From contig CAVYVC010000030.1 in assembly GCA_963771845.1 (NCBI GenBank), positions 186,001 to 250,000 of the forward strand: a stretch of DNA of 64,000 nt, written 5' to 3'. A program made the position numbers and the translations under genes. Under the pieces are notes generated by a model. That model was not told the origin of the DNA. It saw only the letters and a program-made list of their open reading frames with translations, and did no database searches. Shown in pieces: positions 24,806 to 33,737 of the stretch (the stretch's first letter is position 1; every line of letters starts with the position of its first letter). The DNA is from VAZQ01 sp963771845 (lineage in GTDB: Bacteria > Pseudomonadota > Alphaproteobacteria > Rhizobiales > Xanthobacteraceae).

Positions 24806-27100
24806 CTAGACTGCAGGTGCAAGTTCAGGCGGCGCAAAGGCGCGAACGGGTGGCGCCGGCGCGTTCCACCGTTCGATCTCGACCAGCGCAGTCTGCGCGC
24901 TCGTCGCCTGCGCGAGCGGGGAAGTGCCAATGTCGAGGGTCAGCACATTGGGATTGCCGTGGCGCTCGGGCTCTCCTTGCGCCGCCGGTGGGTCGAACCA
25001 CGCGCCAGTCGCCATGACGGCCACCCCCGGCATGACGCCCGCATCGATCACGGCACCCGCAAGACACGCGCCGCGAGCGTTGAACACGCGCACAACGTCG
25101 CCGTTGCAGATGCCGCGGTGTGCCGCGTCCGCGGGGTTGATCCGAATCGGCTCGCGCCCTGCGACCTTGCTTGCGCGCGACACCGGGCCCGGATCCATTT
25201 GGGCGTGCAAGCGGGTTGCCGGCTGGTTGGTGAGGAGATGGATTGGCCAACGTTGGGCGGCCGCGCTGCCGAGCCACTCCGCGGGCGCAAGCCAGGCCGG
25301 GTGCGGCGGACAGTCCGTGTACTCCAGGGCGGCAAGCGCTTGCGAGGTGATCTCGATGCGGCCTGACGGAGTCTTCAGCGGGTGCGCCGCGGGATCGCGC
25401 CTGAAATCCTCGAACAGCACATAGTCGCGCTCGGGCGGCGGCAGCTCGACAAAACCTTCCGCCCAGAACTGCTGAAATCCCGGCAGTGCAACGCCCTTGG
25501 CTTGCGCGCTTGTGCGCACCTTGTTGTAGACCCACTCGCACCATGCCATCTCGTCGCGTCCTTCCGTGAATGCGCTCTCATAGCCGAGACGCTGCGCAAG
25601 GGCGCGGAAGATGTCGAAATCGTTCCTGGCTTCACCGACCGGATTGATCGCGCGGTGCATGGCCAGCACGAAGGTGTCGCGCGATGAGCCGCCCACATCG
25701 TTGCGCTCAAGCGCCGTCGTGGCGGGAAGCACAATGTCGGCGTGGCGCGCCGTCGGCGTCCACCAGCCGTCATGAACAATGACCGTCTGGGGCTTCTGCC
25801 AGGCGCGTTGCAGCCGGTTGAGATCCTGGTGGTGATGGAACGGATTACCGCCGGCCCAATAAATCAATTGAATGTCGGGATAAGCGTACCGGCGTCCATT
25901 GAATTCGTAGCTCTCGCCCGGCGCAAGCAGCATGTCGGCGATGCGGGCGACTGGAATCATGGTGCACGCCGGATTGACCGGCAACGGAACTTCCGGACCC
26001 GCGACATCGATACGCGGCACGCCGATGCCATTGGCCGAACCGTGGCCAAAAGCAAAGCCGGTCCCGGGCAGGCCAATGCCGCCCAGCATCGCTGCGAGCA
26101 CGATCGCCGCCCAACAGGGCTGCTCGCCATGATGCGCCCGCTGCAGTGACCACGCGCAAGTAATCATCGTTGGTGTCGAGGATGCCCTGCGAGCGAGCTC
26201 GCGAATTGTCTCGGCCGGCACACCGGTAATGCCGGCGGCCCAATCCGAGTTCTTTGCCACGCCGTCCGCGCGGCCGAGAAGATAATCGCAAAACGTTTCA
26301 AAGCCCGTGCAATGGCGCAGCATGAATTGCGCATCGTAGCGGCCCTCGGTGAGCAGCGTGTGCGCCATGGCGAGCATCAGCGCGGTGTCGGTATTCGGCC
26401 GGATGGCAATCCACTGCGCGCCGAGAAAATCCGGTGCATCCGATTTGACCGGGCTGATGGAGACGAATTCGATGCCGGCCTCTTTCGCCCGGCGCAGCCA
26501 GGTTTCGAGACTATGAGCTCCCGCGCCGCCTGATGTGACCTGGCCGTTTTTAAGCCCAAGACCGCCGAAGGCGATCATCATCCGGGCGTTCTTGACGATC
26601 GACGGCCAATCGGTGACGTCGCCGTTGATCGGCGCAAAAGTGCCGATCACGCGGGGGAGGATATAAGTCGCGGCCCCGAAACTGTAGTTCGCAACCTGGT
26701 CGACACAGCCGCCGCCCAGGAACAGGAAACGGCGCGTCAGCGTGCGGGCATGATGCACCCGGCCGGCCGAGGACCAGCCATATGAGCCGCCGAGAATGGC
26801 CGTGTTGCCGAATTTCCCGCGCACACGCGTGAGCTCCTCGGCGACGAGCGATAGCGCTTCATCCCATGATACTTCGCGGAAGCGGTCGCTTCCGGTGCGC
26901 GGTTTTCCGGCCCGCCACCCCTCGCGGATTGCGGGACGCGCAATTCGCAGCGGCGAGTGCACCATGGCGGGAATCGCCTCGAGCATGTTCGAGGGCGCGG
27001 GGTCGCGCGCAAACGGCTCACAGCCGATGACGCGGCCATTCTCGACCAATGCGGTGAAAGCGCCCCAATGGGCGAGCGAAGGAAAGCGTGCGGCTGTCAT
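24806..27100 (-). CDS. Molybdopterin guanine dinucleotide-dependent oxidoreductase, BisC/TorZ-like
   Basis: DMSO-reductase-family enzyme of about 764 residues from ATG 27100 (MTAARFPSLAHWGAF). It lacks the N-terminal Fe-S cysteines and any Tat signal, as in cytosolic biotin/methionine sulfoxide reductases. The molybdenum-ligand serine is in GGSYGWSSAGRVHH. The MGD-binding C-terminal domain is intact (LLTNQPATRLHAQMDPG, EPIRINPADAAHRGI). Probable role is reduction of an S- or N-oxide. No dedicated redox partner is adjacent. Confidence 0.88.
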   Translation of the reverse strand: MTAARFPSLAHWGAFTALVENGRVIGCEPFARDPAPSNMLEAIPAMVHSPLRIARPAIREGWRAGKPRTGSDRFREVSWDEALSLVAEELTRVRGKFGNTAILGGSYGWSSAGRVHHARTLTRRFLFLGGGCVDQVANYSFGAATYILPRVIGTFAPINGDVTDWPSIVKNARMMIAFGGLGLKNGQVTSGGAGAHSLETWLRRAKEAGIEFVSISPVKSDAPDFLGAQWIAIRPNTDTALMLAMAHTLLTEGRYDAQFMLRHCTGFETFCDYLLGRADGVAKNSDWAAGITGVPAETIRELARRASSTPTMITCAWSLQRAHHGEQPCWAAIVLAAMLGGIGLPGTGFAFGHGSANGIGVPRIDVAGPEVPLPVNPACTMIPVARIADMLLAPGESYEFNGRRYAYPDIQLIYWAGGNPFHHHQDLNRLQRAWQKPQTVIVHDGWWTPTARHADIVLPATTALERNDVGGSSRDTFVLAMHRAINPVGEARNDFDIFRALAQRLGYESAFTEGRDEMAWCEWVYNKVRTSAQAKGVALPGFQQFWAEGFVELPPPERDYVLFEDFRRDPAAHPLKTPSGRIEITSQALAALEYTDCPPHPAWLAPAEWLGSAAAQRWPIHLLTNQPATRLHAQMDPGPVSRASKVAGREPIRINPADAAHRGICNGDVVRVFNARGACLAGAVIDAGVMPGVAVMATGAWFDPPAAQGEPERHGNPNVLTLDIGTSPLAQATSAQTALVEIERWNAPAPPVRAFAPPELAPAV

Positions 27101-27201
27101 GATAACCCGGTTATCTTGCCCGTACGGCAACCTAACAGGAGCATTCCGCGCTGCCAACGCCGTTGCACAACCGGGACAACGTCGGGATTTGTGGTCCGGG
27201 C

Positions 27202-27852
27202 TCAGAATTCCACATCGAGCTCTTCCAGCTCATCCGGTTCGGCTTTGGCGGCGGCGAGCCACTCCTGCACGTGAGGCAGCGCCATGATCGCATCGCAGTA
27301 GGCGCCTGATTGCGCATCCAGCTTGACGTCATAGGTCAGAAACCGGGTGACGACCGGCGCATACATGGCATCCGCCATGCAAGCTTCCTTTCCAAACAGA
27401 TAGGGGCCCTTGCTCGCGTCAAGACACTCTCGCCAGATGGCCAGAACGCGTTCGATATCCGCTTGCGCACCGGCCCAGACCTTGAAGCCCGGATAATGCG
27501 CTTTCAGATTCATCGGCAGCGCCGACCGCAAATTGATGAAGCCGGAATGCATCTCTCCACAGATGGCACGGCAATGCGCGCGAGCCGCCCGATGCTCTGG
27601 CAGGAGCTTGGCGTTCGGCCGCACTTCGCTGAGATATTCGGCAATCGCCAGCGTGTCCCAGACCTTGACCCCGTTGTCGGTGAGGCAGGGCACCAGGAAT
27701 GATGGCGAGAGCAGGAGAAGCTCGGCGCGCGTCGCGGGGTCGTCGCTTTTGACCTGCTCCTCCTCGAATTCGAGCCCGGCCATCTTGCAGAGCAACCAGC
27801 CGCGCAATGACCACGAGCCATAATTCTTGCTGGCAATAGTGAGGGTGGCCAT
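27202..27852 (-). CDS. Glutathione S-transferase family protein
   Basis: Cytosolic GST-fold protein of 216 residues. The N-terminal thioredoxin-like domain starts TIASKNYGSWSLRGWLL, with the glutathione-binding VPCLTDNG (cis-Pro) and DTLAIAEYL motifs. An all-helical C-terminal domain follows. ATG 27852 is preferred over 27864 on spacing from GGGGAAA. It is separated by about 100 bases from the BisC-like gene and may be transcribed alone. Confidence 0.88.
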   Translation of the reverse strand: MATLTIASKNYGSWSLRGWLLCKMAGLEFEEEQVKSDDPATRAELLLLSPSFLVPCLTDNGVKVWDTLAIAEYLSEVRPNAKLLPEHRAARAHCRAICGEMHSGFINLRSALPMNLKAHYPGFKVWAGAQADIERVLAIWRECLDASKGPYLFGKEACMADAMYAPVVTRFLTYDVKLDAQSGAYCDAIMALPHVQEWLAAAKAEPDELEELDVEF

Positions 27853-27972
27853 GGATTTCCCCATCGAATGGGCCGGCTTCTCGCTGTTCGAAACGAATTA
27901 TCTCGCACCGCAATATAAAATGCACTAATCTTTTGCAGTGCACAGGTGGAGGTCTGTAACCCGCGTAAGCCC

Positions 27973-28037
27973 GTAGCCCGGATGAGCGTAGCGAAATCCG
28001 GGGCGGTCCCGCATTTCGCTACGCTCATGCGGGCTAC
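27973..28037. repeat. Palindromic repeat (tagcccggatgagcg type)
   Basis: Copy of the dispersed palindrome: gtagcccggatgagcgtag then gaaatccggg on the left, cgctacgctcatgcgggctac on the right. It sits between the divergent GST and phaZ genes. Confidence 0.88.
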
Positions 28038-28070
28038 CGGCTACGCCCAACGCGCTGGGGTTTTGGGGCA

Positions 28071-29288
28071 ATGCTCTATCAAGCCTACCAGGCTCATTCC
28101 GACGTCATGGTCCCGGTTCGCACCTGGGCCGGCAAGGCGCTCGAACTGGTCGGCGGCCAATGGTTGGGCCACCCCGATACCGCCATGCTGCGAAATCTGT
28201 CCGCTGCCTACGAGCTCATCGCACGAGCGGGGCTCACCCATGACCGGCCGGCGTTCGGAATAAACGAGGTCAAGGTCGGCAACCGAGAGGTAAGGGTGCG
28301 CGAGCAGCGCGTGCTCGCAACGCCGTTTGGAACGCTGCTGCGTTTCGCGAAAGACATCGATGCGGATCAGCCCCGTGTTCTCCTGGTCGCGCCGCTCTCC
28401 GGACATTTCTCAACGCTTCTGCGCAACACGGTTTCCACCATGCTGCCGGAGCACGACGTCTACATCACCGACTGGCACAATGTACGCGACATCGCGCTCA
28501 CGCATGGCCGTTTTGGCGTGGACGAATACGTCGAGCATCTCATCCGCTTCCTGGAAGCGATCGGGCCTGGCGCGCATGTTGTGGCGGTGTGTCAGCCGTG
28601 CGTACAGGTGCTCGCCGCCGTGGCGGTGATGGCGCAGGCCAACAATGCGGCGGCTCCGCGCAGCATGACCTTGATGGCAGGGCCGATCGATCCCCGCGTC
28701 AATCCCACCAAAGTGAATGCGCTTGCCAATTCCAGGCCGATCGAATGGTTTGAGCGAAATCTCATCGCCAGCGTGCCGCCGCGCTATCCCGGCGCGTTTC
28801 GGCGCGTCTATCCCGGCTTCGTGCAGCTTGCGGCCTTCATGAGCATGAATATCGAACGGCATTTGAAGGCGCATCGCGAGCTTTACGACCATCTCGCCAA
28901 GGGCGAGCACGAGAAGGCACAGGTCACGAAGGCCTTCTATGACGAATATTTCGCTGTGCTCGATCTTTCCGCGGAGTTCTATCTCGAAACCGTGCGTCTG
29001 ATCTTTCAGGAATATGCGCTTCCTGCGGGAAAGCTCGAGTGGAAAGGAGAGCGCATCGAGCCGCGCGCCATCAGGCGCACGATGTTGCTTACGGTTGAAG
29101 GTGAGCGCGACGACATCTGTTCAGCCGGCCAGACCGTCGCGGCGCACGATCTGTGCTCCGGCTTGCGCCCCTATCTCAAGCGCCACCACATGCAGGCAGG
29201 GGTCGGGCATTACGGAGTGTTCAGCGGCAACCGCTGGTCCAGCCAGATTTATCCCTTGGTCAAGAACGTCATTCTTGCGAGCGAGTAG
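28071..29288 (+). CDS. phaZ: Intracellular poly(3-hydroxybutyrate) depolymerase
   Basis: PhaZ1-type depolymerase of 405 residues acting on stored PHB granules. The N-terminus MLYQAYQAHSD and the DWHNVRDIAL block match the Ralstonia/Rhizobium PhaZ family. The catalytic cysteine lies in the lipase-box-like VCQPCVQVL, with acid and base in EGERDDI and AGVGHYGVFSG. No signal peptide. The gene is convergent with the first BMP transporter operon. Confidence 0.92.
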   Translation: MLYQAYQAHSDVMVPVRTWAGKALELVGGQWLGHPDTAMLRNLSAAYELIARAGLTHDRPAFGINEVKVGNREVRVREQRVLATPFGTLLRFAKDIDADQPRVLLVAPLSGHFSTLLRNTVSTMLPEHDVYITDWHNVRDIALTHGRFGVDEYVEHLIRFLEAIGPGAHVVAVCQPCVQVLAAVAVMAQANNAAAPRSMTLMAGPIDPRVNPTKVNALANSRPIEWFERNLIASVPPRYPGAFRRVYPGFVQLAAFMSMNIERHLKAHRELYDHLAKGEHEKAQVTKAFYDEYFAVLDLSAEFYLETVRLIFQEYALPAGKLEWKGERIEPRAIRRTMLLTVEGERDDICSAGQTVAAHDLCSGLRPYLKRHHMQAGVGHYGVFSGNRWSSQIYPLVKNVILASE

Positions 29289-29309
29289 GGCAGGGGCGTC
29301 ACGCCGCCC

Positions 29310-29417
29310 AGAGCAGGATGACTTTTCTTCGAATCGTCATCCCGCTCTACAGTAGGTTTTTGTCTGAGCATGTTCTTTTTCGCAAAACCGGTTCCCACTT
29401 TTGCGGGACATGCTCTA
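29310..29417. repeat. Long dispersed repeat, copy 1 (inverted copy at 44537-44643)
   Basis: Mosaic of two hairpins: agagcaggatgac ... gtcatcccgctct, and gagcatgttctttttcgc ... cccacttttgcgggacatgctc. It fills the phaZ/ATPase gap and its last three bases (29415-29417) are the TAG stop codon of the ATPase gene on the minus strand. Confidence 0.85.
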
Positions 29418-30980
29418 AGCCGCGTGTCCGGCCATATGGCGGCCGACCTCGACCAGGTCGGCCTCGCTTGCGCGCGCTTCGTAGACGAACCGGCCGTTGA
29501 AGATGACGGTGATGCGGTCGGCGAGCTCCAGGAGCTCGTCCAGGTCTTCGCTCACCAGCAGCACGGCCGCGCCCCGATTGCGCACCGCCATCAGCTCTGC
29601 GTGGATCTGCGCCGTCGCCGCGAAATCAAGGCCAAAACAGGGATTGGCCGCAATCATCACGTCGACCTCGCCGCCAAGCTCGCGCGCGAGCACCGTGCGC
29701 TGCACATTGCCACCGGAAAGATCGCTCATTGGCGAATCGGGTGAGCGCGTCTTGATCTGATAATCCGCGATCTTGCGCTGCGCCGTTTCACGAAATCCTC
29801 TGCGCCTGAGCCACCACCTGCCCACTGCGAACGGCCAGCGATCGAACTCGCGCAACGCCAGATTGTCGGCGACGCTCATGCGCGCGACGCAGGCATTACG
29901 CAGCGGCTCCTCGGGCAGGCACGAGACGTGGTGGCGGTGCATTTCATCGCGCGTAGCGTGATAAGGCGTTCCCGCAATGAGGATTTCTCCCCCGCGCGCC
30001 GCGCGCTGGCCGGCCAGGACCTCGATCAGCTGGCGCTGGCCATTACCGGACACGCCCGCGATGCCGACAATCTCGCCAGACCGCACCGCAAGCGACACCT
30101 CGTGCAGGGCCGGCTGGCCAGCGTCGTCAAGCGCGGCGAGCCGTCTGATGGCAAGGCGCTCTCCGCCGAACTCGGTGCTGCGAGCGGGCGATTTGGCGAG
30201 ATGCTGCGCGCCGATCATCATGCCCGCCATAGCATCCGAGGTGAGCTCGCCAACGCGCCCCTGGCCTGCCAACCGGCCGCGGCGGAGGATCGTCACCTCG
30301 TCGGCAAACGCCATGACCTCGCGGAATTTGTGCGTAATCATCAAGACCGTGAGCTCGTTGCACGCGACCATCTGGCGGAGCATTCCGAGGACCTCGTCGG
30401 CTTCCTGCGGCGTAAGCACCGAGGTGGGCTCGTCGAGAATAAGAAACCGGCGCTTGAGATAGAGCTGCTTGAGGATCTCGCATTTCTGCCGCTCGCCGGC
30501 CGAGATTGCGGATACCTTCGCGTCGAGCGGGACGCGAAACGGCATGCGGTCGAGAAAGTCCGCGAGCTGCGCCTTCTCGTTTTTCCAGTCGATAATGCGA
30601 GGCAATTGCGCTCGCGCCAGCACAAAGTTCTCGGCGACCGTCATGGCCGGGACCGAGGTGATATGCTGATAGACCATGCCGAGCCCGAGCGCGTGCGCGG
30701 CATGTGGATTCTCAATGATCTCCTGGCGGTCGCCGACCAGGAGCTCACCCTCGTCGGCGCGGTAATATCCCATGATGCATTTGACCAAGGTCGACTTGCC
30801 GGCACCGTTCTCACCGAGCAAGGCATGAAAGCTCCCGGCGGGAACTTTGAGTGAAACCTGATCAAGCGCGGTGAAGGTCCCGAAGCGCTTGGTCATCGCC
30901 AGCGCCTCGATGCCGAGCGCATGCTGCGCGCCGGCGGGTACCGCCGCGTAGCGCGTGTCGCTCGCCGGATGGACGCTCAT
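29415..30980 (-). CDS. BMP-type ABC transporter ATP-binding protein (nucleoside/nucleobase class)
   Basis: Two-domain ATPase of 521 residues, as in YufO/RbsA-type importers. The first cassette has GENGAGKST, SAGERQKCEI and LDEPTSVL. The second has GVSGNGQRQL, LSGGNVQRTV and a degenerate Walker B (MIAANPCFGLD). The start ATG 30980 overlaps the cysteine hydrolase stop by 4 bases; the longer frame has no homology. It is the last gene of a five-gene operon (BMP protein, two permeases, cysteine hydrolase, ATPase). The stop codon is supplied by the repeat at 29310. Confidence 0.9.
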   Translation of the reverse strand: MSVHPASDTRYAAVPAGAQHALGIEALAMTKRFGTFTALDQVSLKVPAGSFHALLGENGAGKSTLVKCIMGYYRADEGELLVGDRQEIIENPHAAHALGLGMVYQHITSVPAMTVAENFVLARAQLPRIIDWKNEKAQLADFLDRMPFRVPLDAKVSAISAGERQKCEILKQLYLKRRFLILDEPTSVLTPQEADEVLGMLRQMVACNELTVLMITHKFREVMAFADEVTILRRGRLAGQGRVGELTSDAMAGMMIGAQHLAKSPARSTEFGGERLAIRRLAALDDAGQPALHEVSLAVRSGEIVGIAGVSGNGQRQLIEVLAGQRAARGGEILIAGTPYHATRDEMHRHHVSCLPEEPLRNACVARMSVADNLALREFDRWPFAVGRWWLRRRGFRETAQRKIADYQIKTRSPDSPMSDLSGGNVQRTVLARELGGEVDVMIAANPCFGLDFAATAQIHAELMAVRNRGAAVLLVSEDLDELLELADRITVIFNGRFVYEARASEADLVEVGRHMAGHAA

Positions 30981-31660
30981 GCAATGGCCTTGGTGAAAGC
31001 GTGCGAGTTTGATACCGCGCCGAACACGCCGCCCTGCATCTTGATCATTTTGACCGCATGGTCGTGATTGCCCTTGTCGGTCGCGCCGCAGCAATCTTCG
31101 AGCAGCAGGCATTCAAAGCCGCGGTCATTGGCTTCGCGCATTGTGGTGTGCACGCATACATCGGTGGTAATGCCGGTCAGCACCACATTCTCGATGCCGC
31201 GCAGCCGCAGCATCAATTCAAGATCGGTGGCGCAGAACGAACCCTTGCCCGGCTTGTCGATGATGGGCTCGTCCTTGGCCGGGGCAAGCTCGGGGATGAT
31301 GTCCCAGCCCGGCTCGCCGCGCACGAGGATACGGCCGCACGGTCCCGGATCGCCGATGCCTGCGCCGATGCGGCGCGAGCGCCAGCGCTTGTTCGCCGGC
31401 AGGTCGGCGAGATCGGGACGATGGCCTTCGCGGGTGTGGAAGACGTGAAAGCCTTTTTCCCGCATCGTATTGAGCACGTGCTTGATCGGCTCGATCGGGG
31501 CGCGCGTGAGCGAAAGATCGTAGCCCATCTTGTCGACATAGCCGCCAACCCCGCAGAAATCGGTCTGCATGTCGATCACGATGAGTGCCGTGTTCTGCGG
31601 CCGCAGATCCCCATTGTAAGGCCACGGATAGGGATCGGACTCGACATAGCGCTGCGCCAT
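30977..31660 (-). CDS. Isochorismatase-family cysteine hydrolase, biuret-hydrolase-like
   Basis: Cysteine hydrolase of 227 residues with triad D30 (IVIDMQTDF), K136 (IIDKPGKG) and C169 (TTDVCVHTT). The N-terminal DPYPWPYNG, the GGYVDKMGYDLSL segment, and the downstream SRRIGAGIGDPGPCGRILVRG and CGATDKGNH closely resemble my recollection of rhizobial biuret hydrolase (BiuH), with a constant six-residue numbering offset for the three catalytic residues. It would hydrolyse biuret to allophanate and ammonia, or a similar ureide. It is embedded inside a BMP transporter operon, between the permeases and the ATPase, so its substrate probably comes through that transporter. No allophanate hydrolase is in the window. 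Confidence 0.85.
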   Translation of the reverse strand: MAQRYVESDPYPWPYNGDLRPQNTALIVIDMQTDFCGVGGYVDKMGYDLSLTRAPIEPIKHVLNTMREKGFHVFHTREGHRPDLADLPANKRWRSRRIGAGIGDPGPCGRILVRGEPGWDIIPELAPAKDEPIIDKPGKGSFCATDLELMLRLRGIENVVLTGITTDVCVHTTMREANDRGFECLLLEDCCGATDKGNHDHAVKMIKMQGGVFGAVSNSHAFTKAIA

Positions 31661-31674
31661 CGATGCGCCTTGAC

Positions 31675-32598
31675 CTATCTGGTGATGCTCAGCTCCGCCG
31701 GCGCGCCGATGAGCGTGCGTTGCGGGGAGCAGGTTATGATCATGATGAGAAGCGTGAGGATGTAGGGCGCGGCGTTGAACAGGTAGTAGCCCTGGTTCAC
31801 TCCAATCGACTGCAGCGCCGGTCCGAGCGCGGCCGCGCCCCCGAACAGAAGCGAGGCCCAGAAGCACAGCATCGGGTTCCAGCGCGCGAAAATCACCAGC
31901 GCGACCGCCGTTATTCCCTGTCCGCTGGAGAGACCTTCGTTCCAGCTTCCCGGATAATAGAGCGAGAGGAACGAGCCGCCGATGCCGCCGAGAAATCCGC
32001 CCAGCATGGTTGCGCGCGCGCGCACGCCGTTGACCGAATAGCCCATGGCGCGCGCAGCGTCGGCGCTCTCGCCCACGGTGCGCAGGATCATTCCCCAGCG
32101 GGTGGTGGCGAGCGCCCAAACGAGCACCGGCGCGAGCGCAACCCCGATGAGAAAGAGAACGTTAATCTGCAACGCGGCGCGCACCTGCGGCACGTCGCTC
32201 CACCATCCGAAGTCGATGGCGGGAAGGATCTTTGCCGATGGCTCAATGAGCGGCTTGCCTAGATAGAACGCCAACCCCGTGCCGAACAGCATCAATGCGA
32301 TTCCAACCGCAATGTCGTTGACACGCGGCAAGCCGCAGATGGTCGCATGCACAAGGCCGAGCAGCGCGCCGGCTGCGCCCGCCGCAAGCACGCCGAGCCA
32401 CGGCGAGCCGGTCAGATAGGAAGTGCCGTAGGCGCACATCGCCCCCATGACGAGGATGCCTTCAAGCCCGAGATTGATGCGGCCCGAGCGCTCGGTAATG
32501 CATTCGCCGAGGCTTACGAACAGGAAGGGCGTGCTCACGCGCAGCGCGCCGCCGAGCACCGCGACTGGCACGATCCACCAGCCCACGTCCGCCGCCAT
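31675..32598 (-). CDS. BMP-type ABC transporter permease 2
   Basis: Inner-membrane permease of 307 residues (YufQ class). The SGRINLGLEGILVMGAM motif is diagnostic and about nine hydrophobic segments follow. ATG 32598 has GGAGG six bases upstream; a GTG at 32604 sits too close. It follows permease 1 with a 2-base gap. It pairs with permease 1 to form the channel of a nucleoside/nucleobase-type importer. Confidence 0.9.
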   Translation of the reverse strand: MAADVGWWIVPVAVLGGALRVSTPFLFVSLGECITERSGRINLGLEGILVMGAMCAYGTSYLTGSPWLGVLAAGAAGALLGLVHATICGLPRVNDIAVGIALMLFGTGLAFYLGKPLIEPSAKILPAIDFGWWSDVPQVRAALQINVLFLIGVALAPVLVWALATTRWGMILRTVGESADAARAMGYSVNGVRARATMLGGFLGGIGGSFLSLYYPGSWNEGLSSGQGITAVALVIFARWNPMLCFWASLLFGGAAALGPALQSIGVNQGYYLFNAAPYILTLLIMIITCSPQRTLIGAPAELSITR

Positions 32599-32600
32599 GC

Positions 32601-33737
32601 TCACCCTCCACGCCGGAAAATGGCAAAGCGCCCGTAAAGCGTCTCGCTCGCGAGCACCGAGATGAAGATCATGCCTTGCAGCACCAGCACCGAGGCATCA
32701 GGCAGGCCGAGGCGGCGCTGCAGCAAGCCCCCGCTCGCATTGATTCCGCCGAGCAGAATCGCGACCGGAATAATGGCGAGCGGATTATGCCGGGCGAGAA
32801 ACGAGACCAGGATGCCCGTGAAGCCGTAGCCCGCGGCGAGGTTGGCGTTGGCGCGGCCCTGCACCGCCGCCACCTCGAACATGCCGGCGAGGCCTGCCGC
32901 GGCGCCGGCCAGAAAGCAGGCGATGAGGACGAGCCGTCCGACGCCGAGGCCTACCACTTTGGCGGCGCGCACATTGCCTCCTGCGACGCGCGCGGCGAAC
33001 CCGAACACGGTCTGGAAAATGAGGATATAGGCAAGCACCGCTGCAATGATCCCGAAAGCCAGCCCCCAGTGTACGTCAAGGCCGGGAATGGTGCCGATCA
33101 TGTTGGCGGCACCGATCTCGTGGCTCGACGGCTTGTTGAGACTCGACGGATCGCGCATCGGACCTTCGACCAGCTGGTTGAGAATCGCGAGCGCGATGTA
33201 GACAAGGAGCAGGCTCGAAATGGTCTCGTTGACACCGCGGTAGTGCTGCAACGCGCCGGAAAACGCAATCCACGCTCCACCGGCGGCCATTCCCGCGAGC
33301 GCCATTGCGAGCTGCACGACGAAGGGCGGCGCGGCCGGGAGCGCGAGCGCTGCCGACGTGGCGGCAAGCGCGCCCACGAGGAACGCTCCTTCGCCGCCGA
33401 TGATGACAAGACCAAGCTGCGCCGGCAGCGCCGTGCAGAGAGCCGTCAGAATGAGCGGCGCGGCTCGGCTCAACGTGTTTTGCCATGAGAACCAGGTGCC
33501 AAACGCGCCCTGGTACATGTAGAGATAGAGCGCGGCCGGGTCCTTCCCGAAAAGAGCGACGAAAATTCCGAATGCGGCGAGCGCCGCGGCCAGCGCGAGC
33601 GCTGGAATAACAACATATTCCGCAGCGCCCGCGAGCCGCAGTCCCCCTCCCTTTCCCTCCCCCGCTTGCGGGGGAGGGAACGGATGGGGGGTGAACCTCG
33701 ATTTGTCGTGCGTGCGCGGCCGAACGTCGGCCTTCAC
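32601..33737 (-). CDS. BMP-type ABC transporter permease 1 with repeat-derived N-terminal insert
   Basis: Permease of 378 residues (YufP class); GTG 33737 overlaps the BMP stop (GTGA). The membrane part starts near residue 38 and contains QLGLVIIGGEGAFLVGAL and AGYGFTGILVSFLARHNPLAI. Residues 15-34 (FTPHPFPPPQAGEGKGGG and flanks) are translated from a GC-rich palindromic repeat (33641-33700) and are absent from the paralogous permease at 42541. A shorter protein starting downstream of the repeat would need a non-obvious start codon. Confidence 0.88.
   Translation of the reverse strand: MKADVRPRTHDKSRFTPHPFPPPQAGEGKGGGLRLAGAAEYVVIPALALAAALAAFGIFVALFGKDPAALYLYMYQGAFGTWFSWQNTLSRAAPLILTALCTALPAQLGLVIIGGEGAFLVGALAATSAALALPAAPPFVVQLAMALAGMAAGGAWIAFSGALQHYRGVNETISSLLLVYIALAILNQLVEGPMRDPSSLNKPSSHEIGAANMIGTIPGLDVHWGLAFGIIAAVLAYILIFQTVFGFAARVAGGNVRAAKVVGLGVGRLVLIACFLAGAAAGLAGMFEVAAVQGRANANLAAGYGFTGILVSFLARHNPLAIIPVAILLGGINASGGLLQRRLGLPDASVLVLQGMIFISVLASETLYGRFAIFRRGG
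33641..33700. repeat. Palindromic repeat inside a coding sequence
   Basis: A ccctcccccgcttgcggggg hairpin flanked by ccctccctttc and gaacggatgggg, read in frame as the N-terminal extension of permease 1. Repeats of this kind normally lie between genes in Bradyrhizobium-like genomes. Confidence 0.75.
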
